Source: an uncultured Azospirillum sp. (GTDB taxonomy: Bacteria > Pseudomonadota > Alphaproteobacteria > RF32 > CAG-239). From it: a stretch of 14,014 bases of DNA. Under the pieces are notes generated by a model. It did no database searches and was not told the origin of the DNA. It saw only the letters and a program-made list of their open reading frames with translations. This document shows positions 1-6,049 of the stretch, piece by piece. The position numbers and the translations under genes were made by a program. The stretch spans positions 1 through 14,014 of the forward strand of contig CABUBU010000034.1 of assembly GCA_902489795.1 (NCBI GenBank), given 5' to 3'. How positions within the stretch are numbered: position 1 is the stretch's first letter; the number at the start of each line of letters is the position of its first letter.

Positions 1-124
1 CAAAGTCAATTAACAATGGATTTTGACCCGTTTACGGGTAGCAAGTAATCTTCGCTCTGTCAGACCGTCATACGCCCTTAAGGCGTTCGCTGGCACCATT
101 AGGGGTACACCCGCTTGAGAAGAA
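1..124. other. gene-free left edge with stacked hairpins; possible mobile-element end
   Basis: No credible complete gene is visible. On the + strand a short open frame runs from the edge to a TAA at 46–48 (last residues MDFDPFTGSK) and could be the tail of a gene lying to the left. Several small hairpins follow: ACCCG/CGGGT at 26–39 and CGCC/GGCG near 74–86. A 7-base direct repeat GGGGTAC occurs at 102–108 and again at 142–148, just beyond the large hairpin. Hairpin-rich, gene-free sequence between a stop codon and a strong subterminal stem resembles the right ends of IS200/IS605-type elements, but no transposase is visible, so this is only a suggestion. It could equally be the 3' region of an ordinary gene. 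Confidence 0.3.
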
Positions 125-155
125 CCACCGGCTTAGCCGGTGGGGTACTTTTTTT
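125..155 (+). terminator. intrinsic terminator-like hairpin facing +
   Basis: A perfect 8-bp stem (CCACCGGC at 125–132, GCCGGTGG at 136–143) with a TTA loop is followed, after GGTAC, by seven T residues at 149–155. It would end transcription arriving from the left edge. The T-run is on the wrong side to serve yacG, which is on the other strand. The same stem could be the subterminal hairpin of a mobile-element end. Confidence 0.5.
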
Positions 156-285
156 ATCGCCGACGGTCGGGCGCAGTTTGTTTTCCGGCTTCGGAATTCA
201 GGTTCTTTTTCTTGTTTTCCGGCTCCGGAGTTTTGACCGGCATAAAGAAAACCGTCGGACTTTTCACCGGCAAACGCGCGGCCTT

Positions 286-504
286 TTACTTTCCGTCTTC
301 ATCATCGTCGGGACGGGAAGCCAGTTCCTCCAAGGCTTCAATGTCCTGATCGTCGATTTCTTCCGCCTCCACCCGGTATGATTCGTTAAACCAGTTGCCG
401 AGGTCTATGTCGGCACAACGTTTGGAACAAAACGGGCGGTATTTTCCCATCGGTGCCACCTTGCCGCAGATCGGGCAGCGGCAGGTTTTCAGAACTTCCC
501 CCAT
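286..504 (-). CDS. yacG: YacG, zinc-binding DNA gyrase inhibitor family
   Basis: This is a 72-residue YacG family protein. The family's hallmarks are present: a Cys4 zinc site made of C10-P-I-C13 and C26-S-K-R-C30, followed by ADIDLGNW. In E. coli YacG binds GyrB and inhibits gyrase. The C-terminus is strongly acidic (DDDEDGK). The ATG at 504 is preferred over the longer open frame to 552 because an AGGAG sits just upstream and the start then falls 2 bases after the rng stop, implying translational coupling. The longer version would overlap rng by about 45 bases and add residues that YacG proteins lack. It is the last gene of the dksA–maf–rng–yacG operon. No intrinsic terminator was found right after it. 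The same frame stays open for 43 more codons beyond its TAA, which may be chance. Confidence 0.92.
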   Translation of the reverse strand: MGEVLKTCRCPICGKVAPMGKYRPFCSKRCADIDLGNWFNESYRVEAEEIDDQDIEALEELASRPDDDEDGK

Positions 505-506
505 TT

Positions 507-1682
507 TCAGGCTCCTTTTTCCACCCGTCCGGTACCGTTGCAGGTTTGGCATTCCTCTGTCATCAGTTCCGAAAGCGAAGGCCGCCGGCGGACACGGATA
601 ATTTCCACCAATCCGGCCCGGCTCAAGCCCGCCACATGACTTTTCATGCTGTCTTTGGCCAATTCTTGTTCCAGAATTTCCAGCAGCGGCTTGATATACT
701 TGTATTCCGAATGACCGGCAAAATCGATGACGATTTTTCCGGCCAGATTGCGCAGCCGGATCTGCCGGACAATTTCATAAGCAGCTTCTTCGTTGATTCT
801 GTTCAAGGCGCCGCCGCCGGCGTCCCGGCCGCTGTCAACATCAACGGCGGTGCAGGCGCGTGTTTCTTCAATGCTGATCCGACCGCCGCCTTTTAAGCCG
901 ACTTCTTTTTCCAGAGCCTGAGCGATTGTTTCGTCAATTCCGTATTCTTCAAACGGATTCTGGCAGACCTCAATGGCAAACGCGTCGCCGTAAACGGCTT
1001 TTACCTCGCTTTCGATGTTGCGGCTGTTGGTCACCAGTTTGTTCAGGGTTCCCGCATGCCGAGTCAGGTATTCAAACAGGGAATCCGGCTTGGCATAAAG
1101 CAGACAGGGCGCCTGTTCGCTGCGCGCCTTCATACGGATATGCTCAAAAGTATCGCGCAGTTCGTTCATTTCCTTTTCCACTTCGACAAAATCCGCCTCA
1201 ACCGAAGCGGTCCGCAAAATCCAGCCTTCCTGACCGGTCATGTTTTCTTTGACCTTTTCCATATACTCGGCCATTTTGTGCTTGTCTTCTATTTTGGCGG
1301 AAGCTTCCACCCGCAGCCGGTACGGACAATAAACCAGATAGCTGCCCGCCAACTGCACCGAACGCACCAGCCGGGCGTGTTTTTCGGCTCTTTTTTCCTG
1401 CGAAACCTGCACGACGATGCTTTGCCCTTCGGTCAGCTTAACCTCGGACAAACCGTTTTCCTCGGCGTTCAAGAATCCTTCAAGGCCGTTTCCGAGATTG
1501 ACGAAAAAGCCTTCCTTGTCACCCGCCAGCACCACTTTTCTGCTGATTTTTCCCAAATAAACATTACCGCTGATCGCCTGACTGCCGGTAATGATTTCCA
1601 ATTCTTCGGGGTGGCCGTTCTCAAGCAGCGCAATTCCGGTCACAGTTGAGTTTTTATCATAAATGATGGTATCTGTTGTCAT
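507..1682 (-). CDS. rng: Ribonuclease E/G family endoribonuclease
   Basis: 391 residues, matching RNase G or a short RNase E catalytic core: there is no long C-terminal degradosome scaffold. An N-terminal S1-like RNA-binding region spans about 37–110 (YLGKISRKV, GFFVNLG). The DNase I-like catalytic region carries the two metal-binding aspartates expected by family comparison, D281 (CTAVDVDSG) and D320 (KIVIDFAG). The zinc-link C378-Q-T-C381 followed by NGTGR near the end matches the family's Cys pair used for dimer or tetramer assembly. Likely roles are 16S rRNA 5' maturation and mRNA decay in the cytoplasm. The start ATG overlaps the maf stop as ATGA (1679–1682). The gene sits between maf and yacG, a familiar alphaproteobacterial neighbourhood. 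The choice of RNase G over RNase E rests mainly on size. Confidence 0.93.
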   Translation of the reverse strand: MTTDTIIYDKNSTVTGIALLENGHPEELEIITGSQAISGNVYLGKISRKVVLAGDKEGFFVNLGNGLEGFLNAEENGLSEVKLTEGQSIVVQVSQEKRAEKHARLVRSVQLAGSYLVYCPYRLRVEASAKIEDKHKMAEYMEKVKENMTGQEGWILRTASVEADFVEVEKEMNELRDTFEHIRMKARSEQAPCLLYAKPDSLFEYLTRHAGTLNKLVTNSRNIESEVKAVYGDAFAIEVCQNPFEEYGIDETIAQALEKEVGLKGGGRISIEETRACTAVDVDSGRDAGGGALNRINEEAAYEIVRQIRLRNLAGKIVIDFAGHSEYKYIKPLLEILEQELAKDSMKSHVAGLSRAGLVEIIRVRRRPSLSELMTEECQTCNGTGRVEKGA

Positions 1683-2251
1683 CTGATTCCCGCTCCATTC
1701 AGTAAATTCTGCGTTTCAAACAGCGGCAGCCCGACAATGCCGGAATAAGAACCGACGATTTTGCGGACAAAACCGGCGAAACGTCCTTCGATTTTATACC
1801 CGCTGCATCCCTTCCATTCTCCGGTTGCAACATAATTGCGGATGTCTTCTTCCGAAAGCCGCCTGGTCAGCACCCTGGAATCCGAAAAGCGCAAAGCTTC
1901 CCTGCCGTTTTTGTTGATCAGACAGACGGCGGAAAGCACATGGCTGGCGCGCCCCGAAACCAGACGCATGACCCGCGTCTGTTCCTCGTCGCTGCCGGCT
2001 TTGTGCAAAATCCGGCGGCCGACGACCACTACCGTATCGCAGGCAAGCACGTTTTCTCCCGGATGCAGAGCCGCCACCCGTCTGGCCTTTTCCAGCGCCA
2101 TCCGCTTCACGTAGCGCGACGGCGTTTCAAAACGCAGGCAGCTCTCGTCAATGTCTGCCGGACAGACCAGCTTCGGACAAAGCGCCACCTGTTCCAAGAG
2201 AGCCAGACGGTAAGGAGATGCCGAAGCAAGTATAAAGTCCTTTTTTTCCAT
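1679..2251 (-). CDS. maf: Maf family nucleotide pyrophosphatase
   Basis: 190 residues, the usual Maf length. The N-terminal phosphate-binding motif reads LASASPYR (the typical form is SxSPRR, so the first Arg is Tyr here). It is followed by the catalytic-region ACDTVVVV around D72, then SGRASHV near 99–104 and the C-terminal GYKIEG…GSYSGIVGLPL block typical of the family. Maf proteins hydrolyse non-canonical or modified nucleoside triphosphates to monophosphates. Some members act on dTTP/UTP and others on 7-methyl-GTP; I cannot decide the subclass. The ATG at 2251 is chosen, 8 bases after the dksA stop, because the open frame further upstream lies inside dksA and encodes no Maf sequence. The stop overlaps the rng start by 4 bases. 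Confidence 0.93.
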   Translation of the reverse strand: MEKKDFILASASPYRLALLEQVALCPKLVCPADIDESCLRFETPSRYVKRMALEKARRVAALHPGENVLACDTVVVVGRRILHKAGSDEEQTRVMRLVSGRASHVLSAVCLINKNGREALRFSDSRVLTRRLSEEDIRNYVATGEWKGCSGYKIEGRFAGFVRKIVGSYSGIVGLPLFETQNLLNGAGIR

Positions 2252-2259
2252 AATGCCGC

Positions 2260-2685
2260 TTAGTCTTCGCTGTAGGTTTTTTCCATTCTTTCGTGGCGCT
2301 CCTGCGCTTCGATCGAAAGCGTGGCCACCGGCCGGGCTTCCAGCCGCTCGACCCCGATCGGCTCGCCGGTTTCCTCGCAATAGCCGTAGGTACCGTCTTC
2401 AATCCGCTTCAGGGCGTCGTTGATCTTGCTGATCAGCTTGCGGGCACGGTCTTTGGTTCGCAGATCCAGCGCCTTGTCCGTTTCCATTGAGGCGCGGTCC
2501 AGCTCGTCGGGCTGGTTCAAACCGCCCTGACGCAGTTCCTCCAGCGTGTCCTGAGACTGTGCAAGAAGAGATTTTTTCCAATCAAGCAGTTTTTGGCGGA
2601 AATATTCGACCTGCATTTCGTTCATATATTCCTCGTCTGCCGAGGGTTTGTAATCGGGAGGCAGAATAACAGACGTTTCAACCAT
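2260..2685 (-). CDS. dksA: DksA, RNA polymerase-binding transcription factor (single-Cys type)
   Basis: 141 residues. A long N-terminal α-helical coiled coil (about 22–97) carries the acidic tip PDELDRA (D60, D63), which in E. coli DksA enters the RNA polymerase secondary channel. The zinc-finger region reads YGYCEETGEPIG then RLEARPVATLSIEAQ. Of the four zinc cysteines of E. coli DksA only C103 remains; the others are T106, S124 and A127. Cys-poor DksA proteins of this kind are known in alphaproteobacteria such as Rhodobacter. DksA works with ppGpp to adjust rRNA and amino-acid promoters in the stringent response. A clear AGGAG lies upstream of the ATG, and the gene appears to head the operon with maf, rng and yacG. 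Confidence 0.95.
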   Translation of the reverse strand: MVETSVILPPDYKPSADEEYMNEMQVEYFRQKLLDWKKSLLAQSQDTLEELRQGGLNQPDELDRASMETDKALDLRTKDRARKLISKINDALKRIEDGTYGYCEETGEPIGVERLEARPVATLSIEAQERHERMEKTYSED

Positions 2686-2737
2686 TTTATCTCTCCTATC
2701 AAGTTTATATTTTCATAATCGGTTTCATATAGCCAAC

Positions 2738-2766
2738 TATATATAAATTTCAACAATTTTCTTCAA
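2738..2766 (-). promoter_or_regulatory. predicted sigma70-type promoter of the dksA operon
   Basis: On the − strand, TTGAAG (2766–2761), a 17-base spacer and TATATA (2743–2738) lie about 50 bases upstream of the dksA ATG in AT-rich sequence. The placement between the prepilin stop (2812) and dksA suggests dksA has its own promoter. Not experimentally supported. Confidence 0.45.
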
Positions 2767-2811
2767 GCAAAAAATCACTTTGCACCCAGTTTTTAACCGC
2801 CTGCCGAAGCC

Positions 2812-3357
2812 CTACTGAAACTGCCAGATTATGACGTTGCTGCGGTTGTTCTGACAGGCGGTGATGGCATTGTTGTATTCCATCGGCAGCTTGGTCGCGT
2901 TTTTCCCCTGCCAGGTAAAATATTTGCTGTTGATCTTGATGTGTACCAGATGTGAATTGTAGCCGGTCATCCAGTCGACCATCGCCAGCTCGGTGCAGGC
3001 ATTGTAGGGCAAGTTTTTGAAGGCGATTTCATAGACGCTGTCCTGCTGCGCGCTTTTTATCGTCACTTCGCCTTTGTAAGCGTGATAAATCTTGCTTCCT
3101 TCGACCATGTCGCCGGGGACAATGCTTTCGCCGGTCAGCAGTTTGGACGCCAAATCACCGAAATTTTCCGCCGCGGAAAAACGAAAATCGATATTTTTCT
3201 GCAAATCCACGATCTGCTGGGTAACCCGGCTTATCCGATATTTGTCCAGCATGCTGTTGATCAGGTTGATCACCGCTATCGCCAGCATTGCAATGACGCC
3301 GATAAACATGATCGCCTCGATCAGGGTGTAGCCCGATTGCGACTTCTGTTCTTCCAT
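2812..3357 (-). CDS. type IVb-like prepilin (PilS/PilV-like)
   Basis: 181 residues with a class III prepilin leader. A short charged N-terminus ends in G9, followed by YTLIEA and a hydrophobic helix to about residue 34. Cleavage after G9 by a prepilin peptidase and the Glu at mature position 5 (E14) are expected for type IV pilins. Two cysteines, C121 and C168, sit where the C-terminal disulfide of PilS/type IVb pilins lies, and the end (ACQNNRSNVIIWQF) resembles that family. The likely role is a major or minor pilus subunit, or a pseudopilin. An AAAGGAG precedes the ATG. No pilus assembly ATPase, platform protein or peptidase gene is in the window, so the partners must lie elsewhere. Family assignment is good; the system served is unknown. 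Confidence 0.82.
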   Translation of the reverse strand: MEEQKSQSGYTLIEAIMFIGVIAMLAIAVINLINSMLDKYRISRVTQQIVDLQKNIDFRFSAAENFGDLASKLLTGESIVPGDMVEGSKIYHAYKGEVTIKSAQQDSVYEIAFKNLPYNACTELAMVDWMTGYNSHLVHIKINSKYFTWQGKNATKLPMEYNNAITACQNNRSNVIIWQFQ

Positions 3358-3392
3358 AGCTTACTCCTTTGCGGAATACTTCCACTTTTCAC

Positions 3393-3425
3393 TTTACTTT
3401 CTCAAATCCTAGCTTAGATTATATT
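3393..3425. promoter_or_regulatory. overlapping divergent promoter region, prepilin / outer-membrane protein
   Basis: A − strand TATAAT (3423–3418) is placed to serve the prepilin, although no good −35 is visible. On the + strand, TTTACT (3393–3398) with GATTAT (3417–3422), or the TATATT at 3420–3425, could serve the gene starting at 3452. The two −10 regions overlap, so the genes may compete for polymerase. Confidence 0.35.
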
Positions 3426-3451
3426 AAAAAGTCTTAAAGAAAGGAACAAAA

Positions 3452-4009
3452 ATGCAAAAAATAACCACAGCCCTGTTGCTTGCCGCCGGCATTTGCCTGA
3501 ATGCCGTTTCCGCCCGCGCGATAGAAAACGACTACAAACCGTACCTCGGCGTCAATTACGCCTACGGCGAAGTTCGCGCGGAAGGCGCTCACGCATACCA
3601 CAATTCCGGTTCGTTCAACCTCGGATCGGTCTATAACAAGTATTTCGGCACCGAACTTTTTTATCAATACTCCGACAAACACAAGTTCGACGCCGGATCG
3701 GGCCTCAAAAACACCGCCTTTCAGGCTTACGGGCTCGATCTGATGGCCTATCTGCCGCTCGGCTGCGAAGGCCGGCTGGCGCCGACGGCGACAATGGGCT
3801 TCGGTGAATATTCGTTTAAACACGATTTCCGCTTCTCCAAAGACCGGCGGGATCGCGGCTGGGGCTACCGTTTCGGCGGCGGACTGACCTATCATATCGA
3901 CGGAAACTGGTCGGCCCGTCTTCTGGCGCGGTATGTCAAAATCGACCATGTCGACGGGCTCGACCACATGAACGAATATTCGTTCGGTGTCCGCTACACC
4001 TTCCGATAA
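3452..4009 (+). CDS. small outer-membrane β-barrel protein
   Basis: 185 residues. A Sec signal peptide (MQKITTALLLAAG…SARA, cleavage after about residue 23) is followed by alternating hydrophobic and polar strands with aromatic girdles, such as YLGVNYAYGEV, LGSVYNKYFGTELFYQY, WGYRFGGGLTYHI, WSARLLARYVKI and YSFGVRYTF. About eight such strands fit an OmpA/OmpX-like 8-stranded barrel. The final strand ends in YTFR, one residue past the usual terminal Phe. Likely location: outer membrane. The substrate or role is unknown. An AAAGGA precedes the ATG and a strong terminator follows the stop, so it seems to be a single-gene transcription unit. Confidence 0.83.
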   Translation: MQKITTALLLAAGICLNAVSARAIENDYKPYLGVNYAYGEVRAEGAHAYHNSGSFNLGSVYNKYFGTELFYQYSDKHKFDAGSGLKNTAFQAYGLDLMAYLPLGCEGRLAPTATMGFGEYSFKHDFRFSKDRRDRGWGYRFGGGLTYHIDGNWSARLLARYVKIDHVDGLDHMNEYSFGVRYTFR

Positions 4010-4027
4010 GCCGTCAGGACATGCTCC

Positions 4028-4059
4028 AAGCCCCGGATCCCGGGGCTTTTTTATTTTTT
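4028..4059 (+). terminator. intrinsic terminator of the β-barrel gene
   Basis: A 9-bp perfect stem (AAGCCCCGG at 4028–4036, CCGGGGCTT at 4040–4048) with an ATC loop is followed by a T-rich tract. It lies 19 bases after the stop of the + strand gene. Confidence 0.85.
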
Positions 4060-4063
4060 TCTT

Positions 4064-4110
4064 AAAAAAAACCTCAAAGGACGAGGGGTTGGGGGAAAGA
4101 TCCTTTGAGG
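4064..4110 (-). terminator. intrinsic terminator of the small secreted-protein gene
   Basis: On the − strand a 10-bp stem (CCTCAAAGGA with TCCTTTGAGG; arms at 4101–4110 and 4072–4081) closes a 19-base loop and runs into eight T residues (A at 4064–4071 on +). It sits 34 bases past the stop at 4144, convergent with the terminator at 4028. Confidence 0.75.
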
Positions 4111-4143
4111 GAAGTCTCGGTGGAAAGTGTACTTAATAATTGA

Positions 4144-4485
4144 TTATTCTTCAACATAGCCTTCTTCGGTGACGGTTTCTTCAACCACTGTGTTGACGTT
4201 GCCGTCATTATTGCTTCCGGCGACCGGCACTGCGGTATTTTTTCCGTCGGTGCCGACGGCTGCCGGTGTTGTCGCGTCAGTTCCGGCAGCTGAACCGGCG
4301 GCGGAATCGGCCGTCGGCGAGGCTGCCTGAACCGGAACGGCAACGCCGTAGGTTTCTTCGACCACCAGCACGCCGTCCGGGGCCTGTTGGTCCGCCGACG
4401 TCTTGTTTTGGGCAACCGCATTGCCGATGTAATACCCGGCTGTTGCCAGCAAAGTAAGCATAATCAGTGCAGACAGTTTTTTCAT
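4144..4485 (-). CDS. small secreted low-complexity Ala/Thr/Glu-rich protein
   Basis: 113 residues; family not recognised. The N-terminus (MKKLSALIMLTLLATAGYYIGNAVA, residues 1–25) is a signal peptide or a single membrane anchor with a possible cleavage site after AVA. The remainder is predicted disordered, rich in Ala, Gly, Thr, Val and acidic residues, with no cysteine. A VVEET motif occurs twice (41–45 and 100–104), and the C-terminus is acidic (VTEEGYVEE). The likely location is the periplasm or membrane-anchored facing it. An AAAGGATG precedes the ATG, a TTGAAC/AATATC promoter-like pair is at 4525–4553, and a strong terminator follows. These flanking signals support it being a real gene despite its low complexity. 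Confidence 0.7.
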   Translation of the reverse strand: MKKLSALIMLTLLATAGYYIGNAVAQNKTSADQQAPDGVLVVEETYGVAVPVQAASPTADSAAGSAAGTDATTPAAVGTDGKNTAVPVAGSNNDGNVNTVVEETVTEEGYVEE

Positions 4486-5004
4486 GATTTTTCATCCTTT
4501 ACCCGTTGTTGCTACACATCATTTGATATTGTTACGAATGGCATCCGGTTCAATAGATATTGCGGTTATATCCGCCGCAGCGGCCGGCGTTTTGCCTTCT
4601 TGCACCGGATAAAAAAATTTCCCTTCTTCCGGCCGGGGATCCTTGGTTAAAAGGCGTCTCTGAAATGCCGGCGCCTCTCACGTACGCCCGGCCGGGCCTT
4701 GCCGGTCCCGCCTGAACGACGCATTCGATTCCCTCCGTGCACGAACGGCTCGGCTCATCGCAAACGGAGCCCCGTCCACCGTCAACGGACTTTGTTCCGC
4801 ATCTTTTTTTCAGGTGGCAGACATATTGTTCCGTTTACGATAAACTGCACCGGCCGGAAACCTGTAGATATCCCCTTGGCAAACAGGAACTTTCAAAACG
4901 ACTGCAAACCTTGCGGTCTGCCCATGATCAAAAGCGCGGGGCGACCGTTCCGGCGCTTAAACATTCAATCCCGGACAACCCCGTTTTTTGTATGGTATGC
5001 AATA
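4486..5004. other. gene-free GC-rich interval; possible promoter and unassigned RNA
   Basis: No credible coding gene is present: the open frames crossing it run through the OmpA terminator and into the OmpA gene antisense, and resemble no family I know. At the left end a − strand TTGAAC (4553–4548), 17-base spacer and AATATC (4530–4525) could drive the gene at 4485. The middle (about 4640–4790) is GC-rich with several short complementary stretches, for example CCCGGCCGGG near 4688–4697 and CCGT/ACGG near 4780–4789. These could be a structured RNA or an eroded gene. I recognise no known RNA family. Confidence 0.4.
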
Positions 5005-5031
5005 AAAAATGCCGCGCAAAGGCGGCATTTT
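5004..5031 (-). terminator. intrinsic terminator of the OmpA-domain lipoprotein gene
   Basis: An 8-bp GC-rich core stem (AATGCCGC 5008–5015, GCGGCATT 5022–5029), extendable by two A-T pairs, has a 6-base loop and six T residues on the − strand side. It starts 24 bases after the stop at 5054. Confidence 0.75.
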
Positions 5032-5053
5032 GCAAAATTTGCAAAAACCGGTT

Positions 5054-5695
5054 TTACATCTGCTGCAGCGTAATCGTTACCCGGCGGTTTTGCGCGCGGC
5101 CGGCTTCGGTTGCGTTGGAAGCAATCGGATACTGCGAACCGTAGCCGTAAACGCTGATCCTGGCCGGAGAGACGTCACGCAAAATCAGATAATCTGCCAC
5201 TGCCCGTGCGCGTTTGAGTGACAGTTCGTTGTTATAGGCGGCTTTGCCGATATTGTCCGTGTAGCCGGAAACAACAACCTTCGTCTTGTCGTATTCCGTC
5301 AGCACTTTGGCCACTGAATCAAGAGTACGGTTAAACCCGGTCTTGAAAACGGCGGAATCAAAGTCAAAAGTAATGTTGCTCGGCATTAAAAGCTGGATCT
5401 GTCCGTTTTCCAGTTCGGCAACCTGAACACCGGTGCCGACCAGTTCCTGCCGCAGCTTGCGCGCCTGCAAATCCATGTATCCGCCGGTGGCCGCACCGCC
5501 CACGGCACCGATCCCGGCTCCGATCAGCGCGCCCTTTTCACCGCCGACCAAAGCGCCCACGCCGGCGCCGACCGCAGTACCGATGCCGGCGCCCCAGGCC
5601 GTTTTTGACACTTTGCTCTTCCCCGTGTACGGATCGGTTGCACAGCCGCTGAGCAAACTTGCCGCAAGCAACAGACACAAAACAGATTTTTGCAT
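5054..5695 (-). CDS. OmpA-domain lipoprotein with glycine zipper (YiaD-like)
   Basis: 213 residues. A lipoprotein signal ends in the lipobox LLSG-C18. A glycine-zipper segment (about 35–72, repeated GxGxxxG with Ala/Val) resembles the 17-kDa-antigen/2TM zipper region. The C-terminal OmpA/MotB-type peptidoglycan-binding domain (about 107–212) contains ITFDFDSAVF, SGYTDNIG and NNELSLKRARAV; D147 and R162 correspond to the diaminopimelate-contacting Asp and Arg of the family. It probably tethers the outer membrane to peptidoglycan. The domain order matches the YiaD/PAL-like outer-membrane lipoproteins. A CAGGAG precedes the ATG. It seems to be monocistronic: a terminator follows it and another (5783–5810) lies between it and the upstream genes. 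Confidence 0.92.
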   Translation of the reverse strand: MQKSVLCLLLAASLLSGCATDPYTGKSKVSKTAWGAGIGTAVGAGVGALVGGEKGALIGAGIGAVGGAATGGYMDLQARKLRQELVGTGVQVAELENGQIQLLMPSNITFDFDSAVFKTGFNRTLDSVAKVLTEYDKTKVVVSGYTDNIGKAAYNNELSLKRARAVADYLILRDVSPARISVYGYGSQYPIASNATEAGRAQNRRVTITLQQM

Positions 5696-5782
5696 AATTT
5701 TTCTCCTGTATTATTTGCTGAAATGTATTATTACGATAAATATCTTTCTTGCGAAAAGCAAGAGCGAGTTCTTTTAAAACAC

Positions 5783-5810
5783 AAAAAAAGGAGCTCAAAG
5801 CCCCTTTTTT
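5783..5810. terminator. bidirectional intrinsic terminator
   Basis: A stem of GCT/AGC, one A·C mismatch, GG/CC and six A-T pairs (5784–5795 with 5799–5810) closes a CAA loop. Flanking A- and T-runs let it work on either strand. It most likely ends the − strand pair 5831–6383. Confidence 0.7.
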
Positions 5811-5830
5811 ACATGTTTTCCGAACGTCTT

Positions 5831-6049
5831 TCAGGAACACGTTCTGCTTTCCGGCCGGTATCCGGCAATCATGTTGTCCATTGCCGCAAAACAGACCTCG
5901 GGATCGTCGCTCTCAAAGAGCTTCATCTGTCGTTCGTACCATTGTATCTCTTCGGACGAAGGCTTTTGGGAACACAGGGCGGCAATAATCCGTCTTTCAC
6001 GAATTTCAAGCGCGGCCTTCTTTTCTTCAAGAAGTTTTGATCTTTCCAT
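5831..6049 (-). CDS. small hypothetical protein, helical and charged
   Basis: 72 residues from the ATG at 6049; family not recognised. The first half (MERSKLLEEKKAALEIRERR) is a strongly amphipathic, charged helix, probably a coiled coil. The rest contains EEIQWYERQMKLF and two cysteines. It is soluble and has no signal. The frame is open upstream to an ATG at 6085 and a GTG at 6091, but these deepen the overlap with the preceding gene; the ATG at 6049 overlaps it by 23 bases. None of the candidate starts has a good Shine-Dalgarno. Overlap and shared orientation suggest co-translation with the membrane protein upstream. A terminator follows 20 bases later. Confidence 0.55.
   Translation of the reverse strand: MERSKLLEEKKAALEIRERRIIAALCSQKPSSEEIQWYERQMKLFESDDPEVCFAAMDNMIAGYRPESRTCS

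Noticed and set aside
1..12. TTGACT on the − strand at the extreme left edge as a promoter −35
   Set aside because: The −10 region would lie outside the window, so it cannot be assessed.
1..120. tRNA gene downstream of yacG, where alphaproteobacteria often have one
   Set aside because: The GGGTCAAAATCC stretch on the − strand does not form a proper T-arm, and no anticodon or acceptor stems can be paired.
507..1649. Long + strand open frames (147 and 197 residues) opposite rng
   Set aside because: They are antisense shadows of a well-supported RNase E/G gene.
4699..5144. Two overlapping + strand open frames (124 and 135 residues), one with a CNKKCRAKAAFCKICK stretch
   Set aside because: They run through the OmpA-gene terminator and antisense into the OmpA gene; the Cys run is a translation of the hairpin and its flanks. 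No ribosome site or recognisable family.
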